The notes under the pieces are model-generated. The model did not search any database. It saw only the letters and a program-made list of their open reading frames with translations, and was not told the DNA's origin. This document shows positions 1 to 8,099 of a stretch of DNA of 64,000 bases, piece by piece. Positions within the stretch are counted from its first letter, which is position 1; every line of letters begins with the position of its first letter. Source of the stretch: Alishewanella tabrizica (GTDB lineage: Bacteria > Pseudomonadota > Gammaproteobacteria > Enterobacterales > Alteromonadaceae). The DNA is taken from positions 62,001 to 126,000 of the forward strand of contig NZ_BMYR01000011.1 of the NCBI RefSeq assembly GCF_014652375.1, written 5' to 3'. A program made the position numbers and the translations under genes.

Positions 1-208
1 CATGATTTAACGCGGCTGCCGCGGCAGACAACAAGCCTATACCTAATGTAGCCGCAAAGAGTAATGGCCAAGCTGCCAGTGATTCGCTGGCCAGCACCAT
101 GCCTACCCATGCGGTTAGCACTAATAGTGCCACTACTTTAGGCTTGGTAAGTTCCAAATAATCACGCCAGATCCGACTATGTTGCCGCGTTAATAACACC
201 GTTGCCAT
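1..208 (-). CDS. ctaB: Protoheme IX farnesyltransferase (heme O synthase), N-terminal part
   Basis: Partial gene running off the left edge; the first 69 codons are visible. The protein converts heme B to heme O by adding a farnesyl group and is a polytopic UbiA-family membrane enzyme. The N-terminus carries the family pattern YLELTKPKVVALLVLTAWVG followed by a hydrophobic helix and then AAAALNH at the edge, as in CyoE/CtaB. Its ATG directly follows the TAA stop of ctaA with no gap, so translation is probably coupled. It follows ctaA, which uses its product, in the cox operon. The call is secure for the visible part; the prenyltransferase aspartate motifs are outside the window. Confidence 0.9.
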   Translation of the reverse strand, partial: MATVLLTRQHSRIWRDYLELTKPKVVALLVLTAWVGMVLASESLAAWPLLFAATLGIGLLSAAAAALNH

Positions 209-1201
209 TTAAACCTCCCTGCCTTGCGGCTTACGAATTTGATAACATGCAATTACGAGTAACATCAGCAAATTAGCACCGACAAAGTTATGTGCTACCG
301 CATTAGCTAACGGCAAATGTAATACGATATTCAGTACACCTAAGGTAAACTGTACAAGCAAAACCAGTGCGATTGCCTGCGCCAATCGCTGCATTAGTTG
401 TGTTTGCGCAACGCGGTATAAACGCCATGCAAACCAAGCAACCACGCTAAAAGTGATCACGGCGCCCAGTCGATGCAACACATGAATAGTGGCTCGCGCA
501 TCTTGTGACATAACACCGTATTCGTAATCGTCATGACCTAAATGGAGATCAAAGGCCTCAGCAAAAGCCAAACGGCTTGACCATCCAGCCTCACAAAGGG
601 GTAAATCAATACAGGCTAAGGCAGCATAATTCGCGGCAGTCCACCCACCTAAAGCAATTTGCAAAAACACCACAATTAATGCCGCATAAGCGAGTGGCAG
701 AAGCGGGCGTAAATGCTGCTCGGTGTTGCGCCAGCTTGGGTGCTGTTGTAACCAAAATACCGCCAATAAACTAAATAAAATAAATCCAAATAAAAGATGC
801 GCTAATACAACTATAGGCAATAATCCCATGGTCACAGTCCAAGCGCCGAGAGTGGCTTGAAAAATGACAATACCTAGTAACGCAGTTGGTAATGCAGTTA
901 GCCGTTTTTGTTGGCGCCAATAGATCACAAACAACGCACCGATTAGCAATCCTAAGGTGCCCGCCAAATATCGATGAATCATTTCGTTCCACGCTTTGTG
1001 ATGCTCTAACGGGCGTTCAGGAAAGCGTGCAGCAGCAATCTCCATTTTTTCAGCTTTATGAGGCACCTTCAAAAAGCCATAACAACCTGGCCAATCCGGA
1101 CAACCCAAACCGGCATCCGTTAATCGCGTATAAGCCCCTAATATAATTACCAACATGGTCCAACATAACGTAAATGTTATTAATTTTTTGTGTAACGTCA
1201 T
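209..1201 (-). CDS. ctaA: Heme A synthase (COX15/CtaA family)
   Basis: Converts heme O to heme A for cytochrome c oxidase. The 330-residue polytopic membrane protein has the family pattern TRLTDAGLGCPDWPGCYG at residues 25-42, with the paired cysteines C34 and C40, and histidines in IHRYLAG and HVLHRLGAV that fit heme ligands. The frame stays open to 1225, but the ATG at 1201 has a strong GGGAG site seven bases upstream (1209-1213), so I chose it over the longer start. It sits between the Sco-like gene and ctaB in the cox operon and its stop touches the ctaB start. Confidence 0.93.
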   Translation of the reverse strand: MTLHKKLITFTLCWTMLVIILGAYTRLTDAGLGCPDWPGCYGFLKVPHKAEKMEIAAARFPERPLEHHKAWNEMIHRYLAGTLGLLIGALFVIYWRQQKRLTALPTALLGIVIFQATLGAWTVTMGLLPIVVLAHLLFGFILFSLLAVFWLQQHPSWRNTEQHLRPLLPLAYAALIVVFLQIALGGWTAANYAALACIDLPLCEAGWSSRLAFAEAFDLHLGHDDYEYGVMSQDARATIHVLHRLGAVITFSVVAWFAWRLYRVAQTQLMQRLAQAIALVLLVQFTLGVLNIVLHLPLANAVAHNFVGANLLMLLVIACYQIRKPQGREV

Positions 1202-1252
1202 TTGACTACTCCCGGCCCAACCCATGACTACGGTTTATTGATATAACGCCAG

Positions 1253-1759
1253 TCATACACTGGTCCTGTCATAATTAATTAACTTCATCAAATCAGCACG
1301 AATTGCTTTAGCGGTTGTTGCCATCTGCTCAGCCTGTTCTGGCATGGGGTAGCTCAGCAAAGCCAAACCATGCTGGTCCACGATAACAATTTGGTTTTGT
1401 AATTGGCTGGCCGCCGGTGATTGATGTAAGTGAAATAACGAATACTCTGCGGGTAAGGCTTGGCCAACAAAAACTGTTTGTACTTGATTTTGTTTGCGGC
1501 CCAATCCGACATAAAGTTGTTGCACAGTATGTAATGCTTGCTGGCAGCGTAATTGTTCACAGTGTTCGGCAACAACCGCAATTCGCCAATGATTCTGTTG
1601 AAGACTTGCATCCTCTAATAAGAAGATTTCTTGTTGCAACCATTTTCCCTGACTAGAGGAGCCAGCCGTAAACCAGCCTAATTCTAAAATTACTTTGGCG
1701 GCTAATAATGGCAAGGCACAACACAAAATAAAGAGTATTAAAAATTTATTCTTATTCAT
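1253..1759 (-). CDS. Small membrane-anchored Sco-like protein of the cox operon
   Basis: 168 residues with an N-terminal hydrophobic anchor (residues 5-27) and an apparently periplasmic domain. The soluble part has a thioredoxin-fold look: a strand WRIAVVAEHC, a second cysteine five residues on (C67 and C72, CX4C), a helix, and near the end IVIVDQHGLALLSYP, which resembles the VDxxGxxxxxY element of Sco copper chaperones. The usual Sco motif is CxxxC, so the spacing here differs. Genes of this size between SURF1 and ctaA are common in gammaproteobacterial cox operons and are annotated only as assembly or hypothetical proteins. A role in copper or thiol chemistry of CuA assembly is inference. 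Confidence 0.65.
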   Translation of the reverse strand: MNKNKFLILFILCCALPLLAAKVILELGWFTAGSSSQGKWLQQEIFLLEDASLQQNHWRIAVVAEHCEQLRCQQALHTVQQLYVGLGRKQNQVQTVFVGQALPAEYSLFHLHQSPAASQLQNQIVIVDQHGLALLSYPMPEQAEQMATTAKAIRADLMKLINYDRTSV

Positions 1760-1770
1760 ATTTTCTCCGG

Positions 1771-2490
1771 CTACTCTTTTATAGATTGCTTACTGGCTGC
1801 GAACGCTACGCCCAATACTGCAAGGGCTAAACCAAACCACTGCAAAGCATAGCCTCGATGCTTTTCTGGCGGTAACACAACGGCTTGATAATGCGGTATA
1901 AAAGCTGAGGGTTGTTGTTGGTAAACCAGCGCGGGATAGAGGGACAAAGGCAGCTGTTGCTGTAAAAGACTAAAGTCAACCTGTTGCATACGCATTGGGT
2001 AAGTATTGCCCTCGATATTTTGCCCCAGCAATACCCCGCCCATTTTTGTTCTCACTAACCCGTCGAGCGCTAGCACCTCAGGAATGTCAAGTTGAGGCAG
2101 CTGTTGGCGACTGGGGGGAGCGGCTACCCAACCCAAATTTACCAACACCGCCGTAGTACTGTCCGTAAATTGCACCGGAATGATTACATCATACCCAACA
2201 CGCCCCTCTAAAATTTGATTATCAAGTAGCCAAATAAAGGGCGGTAACCAATAGGCATCATCTTGAATAACCAGACCATCAACCGCCGTTACAACTTGAG
2301 AAAGTAAGTCCTCACCCGCCACCGGCCCTTGCTGCAATTGCTGGGCTAATTGCTGTAATTGCTCGGTTTTCTCGGTCGCACGTTGTAACTGCCAATAAGA
2401 CAACTTGATTAAAATGGCAAATGCAGCCAGAGTAAGTAATAACCAAAGTCGGTTAATGATAAATCTGTGACCGAACAACATTAACTGCAT
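1771..2490 (-). CDS. SURF1-family cytochrome c oxidase assembly protein
   Basis: 239-residue membrane protein with the SURF1 layout: a transmembrane helix near the N-terminus (about residues 14-32), a large periplasmic domain, and a second helix near the C-terminus (about 213-231). Family-like segments are LGWQLQRATEK-type sequence after helix 1 (here SYWQLQRATEK), GRVGYDVIIPVQF, VLVNLGWV and HRGYALQWFGLA before helix 2. SURF1 helps insert heme A into subunit I. The ATG has GAGG eight bases upstream. It is downstream of ctaE, separated by an inverted DUF2909 gene. Confidence 0.92.
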   Translation of the reverse strand: MQLMLFGHRFIINRLWLLLTLAAFAILIKLSYWQLQRATEKTEQLQQLAQQLQQGPVAGEDLLSQVVTAVDGLVIQDDAYWLPPFIWLLDNQILEGRVGYDVIIPVQFTDSTTAVLVNLGWVAAPPSRQQLPQLDIPEVLALDGLVRTKMGGVLLGQNIEGNTYPMRMQQVDFSLLQQQLPLSLYPALVYQQQPSAFIPHYQAVVLPPEKHRGYALQWFGLALAVLGVAFAASKQSIKE

Positions 2491-2498
2491 CAGTCAAA

Positions 2499-2506
2499 CC
2501 TCGGAG
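2499..2506. promoter_or_regulatory. Back-to-back ribosome binding sites of SURF1 and DUF2909 genes
   Basis: Only 22 bases separate the two divergent start codons (2490 minus, 2513 plus). CCTC at 2499-2502 reads GAGG on the minus strand (site for SURF1) and the next four bases, GGAG at 2503-2506, are the plus-strand site for DUF2909. There is no room for promoters, so the 5' ends of the two transcripts must overlap in antisense. Confidence 0.7.
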
Positions 2507-2512
2507 TTATGT

Positions 2513-2722
2513 ATGCTGATTAAAATCATCATCGCACTGTTATTATTATATATTTTGGTCAATTTATTTCGGGCTGGCATAAGCATGCTACGTCAGCAGG
2601 ACAGCGCTATTCCAATGGCTCAGTTACTCGGAAAGCGCGTGCTGTACTCCGCTGTGGCATTAGCATTGATTGTGCTTGCTATCGCCACCGGTTTAATTAC
2701 GCCAAATCCACGGCCTTATTAA
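2513..2722 (+). CDS. DUF2909 twin-transmembrane protein
   Basis: 69-residue protein with two predicted transmembrane helices (about residues 2-20 and 42-62) joined by a short hydrophilic segment containing QQDSAIPMAQLLGKRVLYS. Small proteins of this type are found inverted inside cox operons of Pseudomonas and relatives, where they are annotated DUF2909 or twin transmembrane protein. GGAG lies six bases before the ATG. It is the only plus-strand gene in the first 8 kb, placed between ctaE and SURF1. A role in oxidase assembly is guessed from position only. Confidence 0.8.
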   Translation: MLIKIIIALLLLYILVNLFRAGISMLRQQDSAIPMAQLLGKRVLYSAVALALIVLAIATGLITPNPRPY

Positions 2723-2744
2723 CCTAAAACGGTGGCTACGGGTG

Positions 2745-3623
2745 TTACAGCACATACACAAAAAAGAATAAGCACACCCAAACCACATCCACAAAATGCC
2801 AATACCACGCACCCGCTTGAAAGGCAAAATGCTTTTCAGGCGTAAAATGCCCTTTTAGTACTCGAAAAAAAACAAACAACAGGATTACCGCTCCGAGCGT
2901 GACGTGTACCCCGTGAAAGCCGGTAAGTAAAAAGAAGGTATTACCATAAAAACCTGAATCGAGTTTTAAACCCAAATCACGGTAAGCATGTACATATTCA
3001 TAACCTTGCAAGCAGAGGAATATCGCACCTAATACCAAGGTTAGCCCAAGCATCGCTTTTAACTGGCCACGTTTATTCTGAATTAGCCCAGTGTGCGCAA
3101 AGTGCAAAGTAATAGAAGATACAATCAGAATAAAGGTATTAATCGCTGGTAACCCCCACGCTGGCATCGCCTGCGTTTCAATACCCCCTGGTGTTTTGAG
3201 TAATGGCCACGACGGTTGAAATTCTGGCCACAAGATCGCAAATGTCATGGCGTTGTTACTGGCTCCCCCCAGCCATTCCATCGCAATAAAACGGCCATAA
3301 AACAGCGCGCCAAAAAACGCCATAAAAAACATTGCTTCCGATAAAATAAACCAACTCATCCCTTGCCGAAACGAGCGATCCATTTGGCTGCTATATAAAC
3401 CTGACATGGATTCTTCAATCACATTCCGAAACCAGCCGATTAACATAAACACGAGTATTGCCAAACCTAATAACAGTAACCAGCCACCAAAACCACTTTG
3501 TTGCTTACTGATATCAATAACAAAATGCCCTGCACCAAAGGCAATACAGAATAACGCTACAGCACCGACTATTGGCCAAGGGCTTTGCGCAGGTACATAA
3601 TATTTTTCATAGGTTTTCGTCAT
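2745..3623 (-). CDS. ctaE: Cytochrome c oxidase subunit III
   Basis: 292-residue, seven-helix COX3-family subunit that stabilises the aa3-type oxidase core. Recognisable segments are YYVPAQSPWPIVG at the start, SEAMFFMAFFGALFYGRF, TGFHGVHVTLGAVILLFVF and WYWHFVDVVWVCLFFFVYVL-like C-terminal sequence. An upstream in-frame TTG at 3635 could extend the protein by four residues, but a GGGG run five bases before the ATG at 3623 favours the shorter form. Two bases separate the end of ctaG from this start, consistent with one polycistronic message. Confidence 0.95.
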   Translation of the reverse strand: MTKTYEKYYVPAQSPWPIVGAVALFCIAFGAGHFVIDISKQQSGFGGWLLLLGLAILVFMLIGWFRNVIEESMSGLYSSQMDRSFRQGMSWFILSEAMFFMAFFGALFYGRFIAMEWLGGASNNAMTFAILWPEFQPSWPLLKTPGGIETQAMPAWGLPAINTFILIVSSITLHFAHTGLIQNKRGQLKAMLGLTLVLGAIFLCLQGYEYVHAYRDLGLKLDSGFYGNTFFLLTGFHGVHVTLGAVILLFVFFRVLKGHFTPEKHFAFQAGAWYWHFVDVVWVCLFFFVYVL

Positions 3624-3624
3624 T

Positions 3625-4179
3625 TTATTCCCCAATCTTTTCTATTGACGCCACGGGTTGCCAACTTGCGGTCACATCGTACAAGGTGTAGTTCAGGGTG
3701 ATCGTACTGAACTGTGCAGGCAACGCTGGGTCTACATAAAACTGCACTGGCATAAGCATATTTTTGCCGCCAGCTAATTGTTGTTGGGTGAAACAGAAAC
3801 ATTCGATCTTATGCAAGTACAATGCAGCTTGGCCTGGCGATACGGATGGTACCGCTTGACCAACGATCATCTGTGCAGTGGGATTTTCTGCTAGATAGTT
3901 CATCACATGAACTTCACCAGGATGAACGGTCATACGCCGTACTTCAGGTTTAAAGATCCACGGCATATCTTTATTGGGCTTCGCTAAAAACTCAATGGTG
4001 ACTACCCTACTGGTATCCACGCCATCAACCAAAAGCATTGCTGGGGTATTCGATGTTTTACCGTTAATACCGGTTACCTCACAAAATACCTCATACAGCG
4101 GCACCAACGCATAGCCAAAGCCAAACATCAGCAAGGCGACAAGCAGTAATTTACTCACTAAGCGGCGATGTGCTGGCAT
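3625..4179 (-). CDS. ctaG: Cytochrome c oxidase assembly protein, CuB chaperone (COX11/CtaG)
   Basis: 184 residues: one N-terminal transmembrane anchor (about 9-28) and a periplasmic immunoglobulin-like domain. The copper-binding CFCF motif is present in KIECFCFTQQ, and VPLYEVFCEVTGINGKT follows the anchor as in the family. It delivers copper to the CuB centre of subunit I. It lies between ctaD and ctaE, the standard alpha/gammaproteobacterial order, with gaps of 9 and 1 bases. Confidence 0.95.
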   Translation of the reverse strand: MPAHRRLVSKLLLVALLMFGFGYALVPLYEVFCEVTGINGKTSNTPAMLLVDGVDTSRVVTIEFLAKPNKDMPWIFKPEVRRMTVHPGEVHVMNYLAENPTAQMIVGQAVPSVSPGQAALYLHKIECFCFTQQQLAGGKNMLMPVQFYVDPALPAQFSTITLNYTLYDVTASWQPVASIEKIGE

Positions 4180-4188
4180 AATACTGTC

Positions 4189-5772
4189 CTATTTAATCAC
4201 CGGTGGCGTTTCAAAGGTGTGATAAGGCGCTGGCGAGGGAATCTCCCACTCTAAGCCTTCTGCCCCTTCCCACACTTGTGCAGTAGCTTTCTCACCACCG
4301 CGCGCGCATTTCACCACTACCCATACAAAAATCAGTTGCGATAGGCCAAATAAGAAACCTCCCACACTGATAAAGGCGTTAAAATCAGCAAATTGCAACG
4401 CGTAATCTGGGATCCGCCGAGGCATGCCTGCTAACCCCACAAAATGCATCGGAAAGAACAGCAAATTAACCGAGATTAACGAGCACCAAAAATGCATTTG
4501 CCCCAAGCGCTCGTCGTACATATACCCTGTCCACTTTGGTAGCCAGTAATACGCCGCGGCAATAATGGAAAATACCGCTCCAGTTACCAATACATAATGG
4601 AAATGCGCCACCACAAAATAGGTGTCGTGGTATTGAAAATCAGCGGGCGTAATCGCCAGCATCAATCCTGAAAAACCACCAATGGTAAAGAGAACAATAA
4701 AGGCTAAAGCAAACATCATGGGCACTTCAAAGGTCATGGCACCACGCCACATAGTTGCAACCCAGTTAAATACTTTCACACCAGTGGGTACCGCAATTAA
4801 CATGGTGGCATACATAAAAAACAGGGTGGCAAATACCGGCATACCTGTTGTAAACATATGGTGCGCCCATACCAGGAATGACAAAATAGCAATACTGGCA
4901 GTGGCATACACCATAGAGGCGTAACCAAATAAGCGTTTACGGGCAAAGGTGGGGATGATCGCCGAGACAATACCAAAAGCAGGTAAAATCATGATGTACA
5001 CTTCTGGGTGACCAAAGAACCAGAAAATATGCTGGAACAACACCGGATCGCCCCCTCCAGCCGCATCAAAAAAGCTGGTACCAAAGTATTTATCAGTAAG
5101 TACCATGGTGACTACGGTTGCCAGCACAGGCATCACCATAATCAGTAAAAATGCCGTAATAAACCAAGTCCAAACGAATAGCGGCATTTTCATCCAAGTC
5201 ATGCCCGGCGCGCGCATATTCCAAATAGTTACGATGACATTGATAGCGCCCATAATGGACGAGATCCCCATGATATGTATCGCGAAAACAAATAACGCCG
5301 TACTGTCATTACTGTATGTCGTTGAGAGCGGAGCATAAAAGGTCCAGCCAAAGCTGGGGCCGCCACCTGGCATAAACAAACTTAAAATCAAAATAAGGAA
5401 AGCAAAAGGTAAAATCCAAAAGCTCCAATTATTCATCCGCGGTAACGCCATATCAGGCGCACCAATCATTATGGGAATCATCCAGTTAGCCAAGCCAGTA
5501 AAGGCTGGCATAACGGCACCAAAAACCATAATAAGACCATGTACCGTTGTCATCTGATTAAAAAACTGCGGCTCTACAAACTGCATCCCTGGTTGAAATA
5601 ACTCTAACCGGATAACCATGGCCATGGCGCCACCGAGAAAAAACATAAGCAACGCAAAAATAAGGTACATGCTGCCAATGTCTTTGTGATTGGTGGTAAA
5701 CAGCCAACGTTTAATCCCGCTTGGTTTGTGATCATGAGCATGATCATCATGTTCTGAACTGATTGCTGACAT
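4189..5772 (-). CDS. ctaD: Cytochrome c oxidase subunit I
   Basis: 527-residue catalytic subunit with twelve expected transmembrane helices. Heme and copper ligands are visible: TTVHGLIMVFGAVMPAF (low-spin heme a histidine), GHPEVYIMILPAFGI (CuB histidine and the cross-linked tyrosine), WAHHMFTTGM (the two other CuB histidines), and VVAHFHYVLVTGAVF (heme a3 and heme a histidines). The HPEVY tyrosine marks an A-family oxidase. The N-terminus is histidine-rich and cytoplasmic. It is encoded three bases after ctaC. Confidence 0.98.
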   Translation of the reverse strand: MSAISSEHDDHAHDHKPSGIKRWLFTTNHKDIGSMYLIFALLMFFLGGAMAMVIRLELFQPGMQFVEPQFFNQMTTVHGLIMVFGAVMPAFTGLANWMIPIMIGAPDMALPRMNNWSFWILPFAFLILILSLFMPGGGPSFGWTFYAPLSTTYSNDSTALFVFAIHIMGISSIMGAINVIVTIWNMRAPGMTWMKMPLFVWTWFITAFLLIMVMPVLATVVTMVLTDKYFGTSFFDAAGGGDPVLFQHIFWFFGHPEVYIMILPAFGIVSAIIPTFARKRLFGYASMVYATASIAILSFLVWAHHMFTTGMPVFATLFFMYATMLIAVPTGVKVFNWVATMWRGAMTFEVPMMFALAFIVLFTIGGFSGLMLAITPADFQYHDTYFVVAHFHYVLVTGAVFSIIAAAYYWLPKWTGYMYDERLGQMHFWCSLISVNLLFFPMHFVGLAGMPRRIPDYALQFADFNAFISVGGFLFGLSQLIFVWVVVKCARGGEKATAQVWEGAEGLEWEIPSPAPYHTFETPPVIK

Positions 5773-5775
5773 CCG

Positions 5776-6921
5776 TTATTCTCCCTTGCCTTGCTGAACA
5801 GCGAACACATCGGCAGCTTGCACGGTGTCACCGGTGTTATTGTCAAATGCATTGCGGGTATAGGTGATAACAGCCGCTAATTCTTTTAAGCTTAACTGCT
5901 GTCCGAAAGCTTGCATGGCCGTGCCTGGCTTACCATTGACCAAAATATCAATATGGGCTGCACGATCTGTCAAAATAAGTTGACTGCCTTTGAGCGGCGG
6001 AAATATACCCGGTAAACCGGTTCCCGCGATCTGATGACATGCTACACACCAGCCTTGATAAACTCGCTCACCGGTACTCATTAACTCTTCCATGCTCATA
6101 TTCATCGCAAGCAACTCGCGCTCAGCAGCTTTGGCTGTCGCAATTCGGGTTTCCTCTTGGGTTACCCAGGCTTGATAGTCTTCAGGCGTTTTAGCAATAA
6201 CCACAATCGGCATAAAGCCATGATCTTTGCCACAGAGTTCCGCACATTGACCGCGATAAAGACCCGGCTCATCAACACGTGTCCATGCCTCATTGATAAA
6301 TCCCGGGTTCGCATCTTTCTTAATAGCAAACGCAGGAACCCACCACGAGTGAATAACATCATCGGATGTCATTAAAAACCGTACTTTTTTACCAGTAGGA
6401 ATAACAAGAGGGCGATCAACCTCGAGTAAATAGTTTTCACCCTTGGCTAACTTATTGGAGATTTGTTCACGCGGGGTAGCAAGTAGCGAGAAATACTCAA
6501 CCTCATGGTCTAAATATTTATAATGCCACTTCCATTGCGAACCGGTGACTAATACTGTGACATCAGCATCAGTAGTATCATCCATAGCAATTAAGGTATT
6601 CGTTGCGGGTATCGCCATCACAATTAAAATTACAACCGGGATAGCGGTCCAAAGAATTTCAATTTTGGTACTTTCGTGAAATGAAGCCGGCTGCACCCCT
6701 CTTGCTTTACGATGGCGAATGATGGACCAAAACATAATCCCAAACACCACTGCACCAATAGCGCAACATATCCAAAAAATAGTCATATGCAGTTGATAAA
6801 CCTGCTGACTAATTTCTGTTACGCCTTTAGTCATATTTAAAGGCATAGATGATGATGCGTTTACCGAAGCGGTAAAAAGCAGGGTCGGCAGCGACCAAAG
6901 CAGACAACGCGCGTTTGTCAC
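5776..6921 (-). CDS. ctaC: Cytochrome c oxidase subunit II with fused cytochrome c domain
   Basis: 381 residues, longer than a plain subunit II because of a C-terminal cytochrome c domain. Order: signal peptide (to about residue 22), two transmembrane helices, cupredoxin domain with CuA ligands in GQCAELCGKDHGFM, then a heme-c domain with CxxCH in WCVACHQIAGTG and a downstream methionine in GTAMQAFG. This makes the enzyme caa3-type. The start is GTG with GGAG seven bases upstream. It is the first gene of the minus-strand cox operon; its promoter should lie in 6922-7298. Confidence 0.95.
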   Translation of the reverse strand: MTNARCLLWSLPTLLFTASVNASSSMPLNMTKGVTEISQQVYQLHMTIFWICCAIGAVVFGIMFWSIIRHRKARGVQPASFHESTKIEILWTAIPVVILIVMAIPATNTLIAMDDTTDADVTVLVTGSQWKWHYKYLDHEVEYFSLLATPREQISNKLAKGENYLLEVDRPLVIPTGKKVRFLMTSDDVIHSWWVPAFAIKKDANPGFINEAWTRVDEPGLYRGQCAELCGKDHGFMPIVVIAKTPEDYQAWVTQEETRIATAKAAERELLAMNMSMEELMSTGERVYQGWCVACHQIAGTGLPGIFPPLKGSQLILTDRAAHIDILVNGKPGTAMQAFGQQLSLKELAAVITYTRNAFDNNTGDTVQAADVFAVQQGKGE

Positions 6922-7298
6922 TGTACTTCTCCTCTGTCATTTGCAATGCAATTGCAGCAGCTAAGTACACAGAACTACACGGTTTTCAACAACCCACCCT
7001 ACCGAATCTATGTGTTAAGCTTGGCAATTTTTTTTATTGTTATTTTTTTAATCGATTTAGCGTCATGCGCAATAATCGGAAGCGGCTATGCTTTGTTATT
7101 TTTTAAGCAGCTTCAGATTAAGAATTGTCCAGGAATGGGATAATGTAAACCCCTAAATTGAAAATGCGCTAATAAAACCCTCTGGTCGTACCAGCGCATA
7201 ACTAGATTAACTCATTGAGTAACGTGTGATTTATAGCCTGCACTCCAGCAAAAACGGCATTGCCACACGTTTGGAACACATTTTAAACGCAGTATTTA
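6922..7298. other. Intergenic region between lexA and ctaC, with inverted repeats
   Basis: 377 bases without a convincing gene. It is the leader and promoter region of the cox operon and the 3' end of lexA. It contains a nested inverted repeat (ATGCG at 7164-7168 with CGCAT at 7195-7199, enclosing CTGGT 7182-7186 and ACCAG 7190-7194), a short palindrome ACTCATTGAGT near 7210-7220, a wider inverted pair ACGTGTG 7222-7228 and CACACGT 7264-7270, and T-rich stretches at 7025-7050. A 65-codon plus-strand frame at 6946-7143 has no ribosome binding site and is not called. Confidence 0.5.
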
Positions 7299-7919
7299 TT
7301 ATAACCAGCTTCCATTGCGAATAACGCCAACTGCCAAGCCTTCTATAGCAAATTGTTGCTGACGCAAATCCACCTTTATTACATCAAAATCGGCATTTTC
7401 AGGTAAAAGGAGTACTTGATGTCCTTGGCGTTGAAAACGTTTCACCGTCACTTCCTCATCAACGCGCGCCACGATAACTTGCCCAGACTCTGCTTGGCTT
7501 GTTTTATGAACTGCCAGTAAATCTCCGTCTAAAATACCGATATCCTGCATGCTCATCCCCTGAACTTTTAACAGAAAATCAGCATGTGGCTTAAATAAAT
7601 GTGCGGCGATTTGATAATGATTTTGTACATGCTCTGCCGCTAGAATGGGTTGCCCAGCCGCCACTTTGCCAATAAGTGGTAAGCCCAATTGTTCTGGCGC
7701 AGGCTCATCTTCCAGTAAACGGATGCCACGAGACGTACCCGGGAGCATTTCTATCACCCCTTTTTTGGCAAGCGCCTTTAAATGCTCTTCTGCCGCATTA
7801 GCCGATTTAAACCCCAGCTTTAAGGCAATCTCGGCACGAGTAGGTGGCATACCGGTTTCTAGCTGATAATCTTTAATAAGCTGCAGAATTTCTGCCTGGC
7901 GCGGCGTAAGTGGTCTCAT
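7299..7919 (-). CDS. lexA: LexA SOS repressor and self-cleaving protease
   Basis: 206 residues. The N-terminal winged helix begins [18 protein letters not shown] and includes [19 protein letters not shown]. The S24 peptidase domain has the Ala88-Gly89 cleavage site in [11 protein letters not shown], the nucleophile Ser123 in [14 protein letters not shown] and the general base Lys160 in DEEVTVKRF. LexA represses DNA-damage genes and cleaves itself when bound to RecA filaments. Two LexA boxes lie just upstream, indicating autorepression. Confidence 0.97.
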   Translation of the reverse strand: MRPLTPRQAEILQLIKDYQLETGMPPTRAEIALKLGFKSANAAEEHLKALAKKGVIEMLPGTSRGIRLLEDEPAPEQLGLPLIGKVAAGQPILAAEHVQNHYQIAAHLFKPHADFLLKVQGMSMQDIGILDGDLLAVHKTSQAESGQVIVARVDEEVTVKRFQRQGHQVLLLPENADFDVIKVDLRQQQFAIEGLAVGVIRNGSWL

Positions 7920-7923
7920 AGTG

Positions 7924-7939
7924 CTGGCTACCTATACAG
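7924..7939. promoter_or_regulatory. Second, imperfect LexA (SOS) box
   Basis: CTGG-N8-ACAG, one base off the CTGT-N8-ACAG consensus. It ends six bases before the perfect box, so the centres are 22 bp apart, close to the double-box arrangement known for E. coli lexA. It lies just upstream of the lexA start codon. Confidence 0.65.
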
Positions 7940-7945
7940 TATTTA

Positions 7946-7961
7946 CTGTGAGTATATACAG
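7946..7961. promoter_or_regulatory. LexA (SOS) box upstream of lexA
   Basis: Perfect CTGT-N8-ACAG match with an AT-rich core (CTGTGAGTATATACAG), 27 bp upstream of the lexA start codon. Expected to bind the LexA dimer and autoregulate lexA. Confidence 0.88.
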
Positions 7962-8099
7962 CCTTTTAATGATTGCCAAGTATTTACCGTATGTAGCGGT
8001 ACTGGGGCAGATAAGCACAAGGCAGGTATAGGGAGTTAAGCAAGGCATGTGTTATTCTAACGCACTTTGTATTTGTCTTTTGTCTGGTTGATATTAAGT

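Noticed and set aside
6946-7143. 65-codon plus-strand frame, with a hydrophobic segment, between ctaC and lexA
   Set aside because: No ribosome binding site, T-rich low-complexity origin of the hydrophobic run, and placement in the likely cox promoter region.
8067-8099. In-frame TTG start extending plsB by 11 residues
   Set aside because: No ribosome binding site and the extension exceeds the family's usual length and N-terminal sequence.
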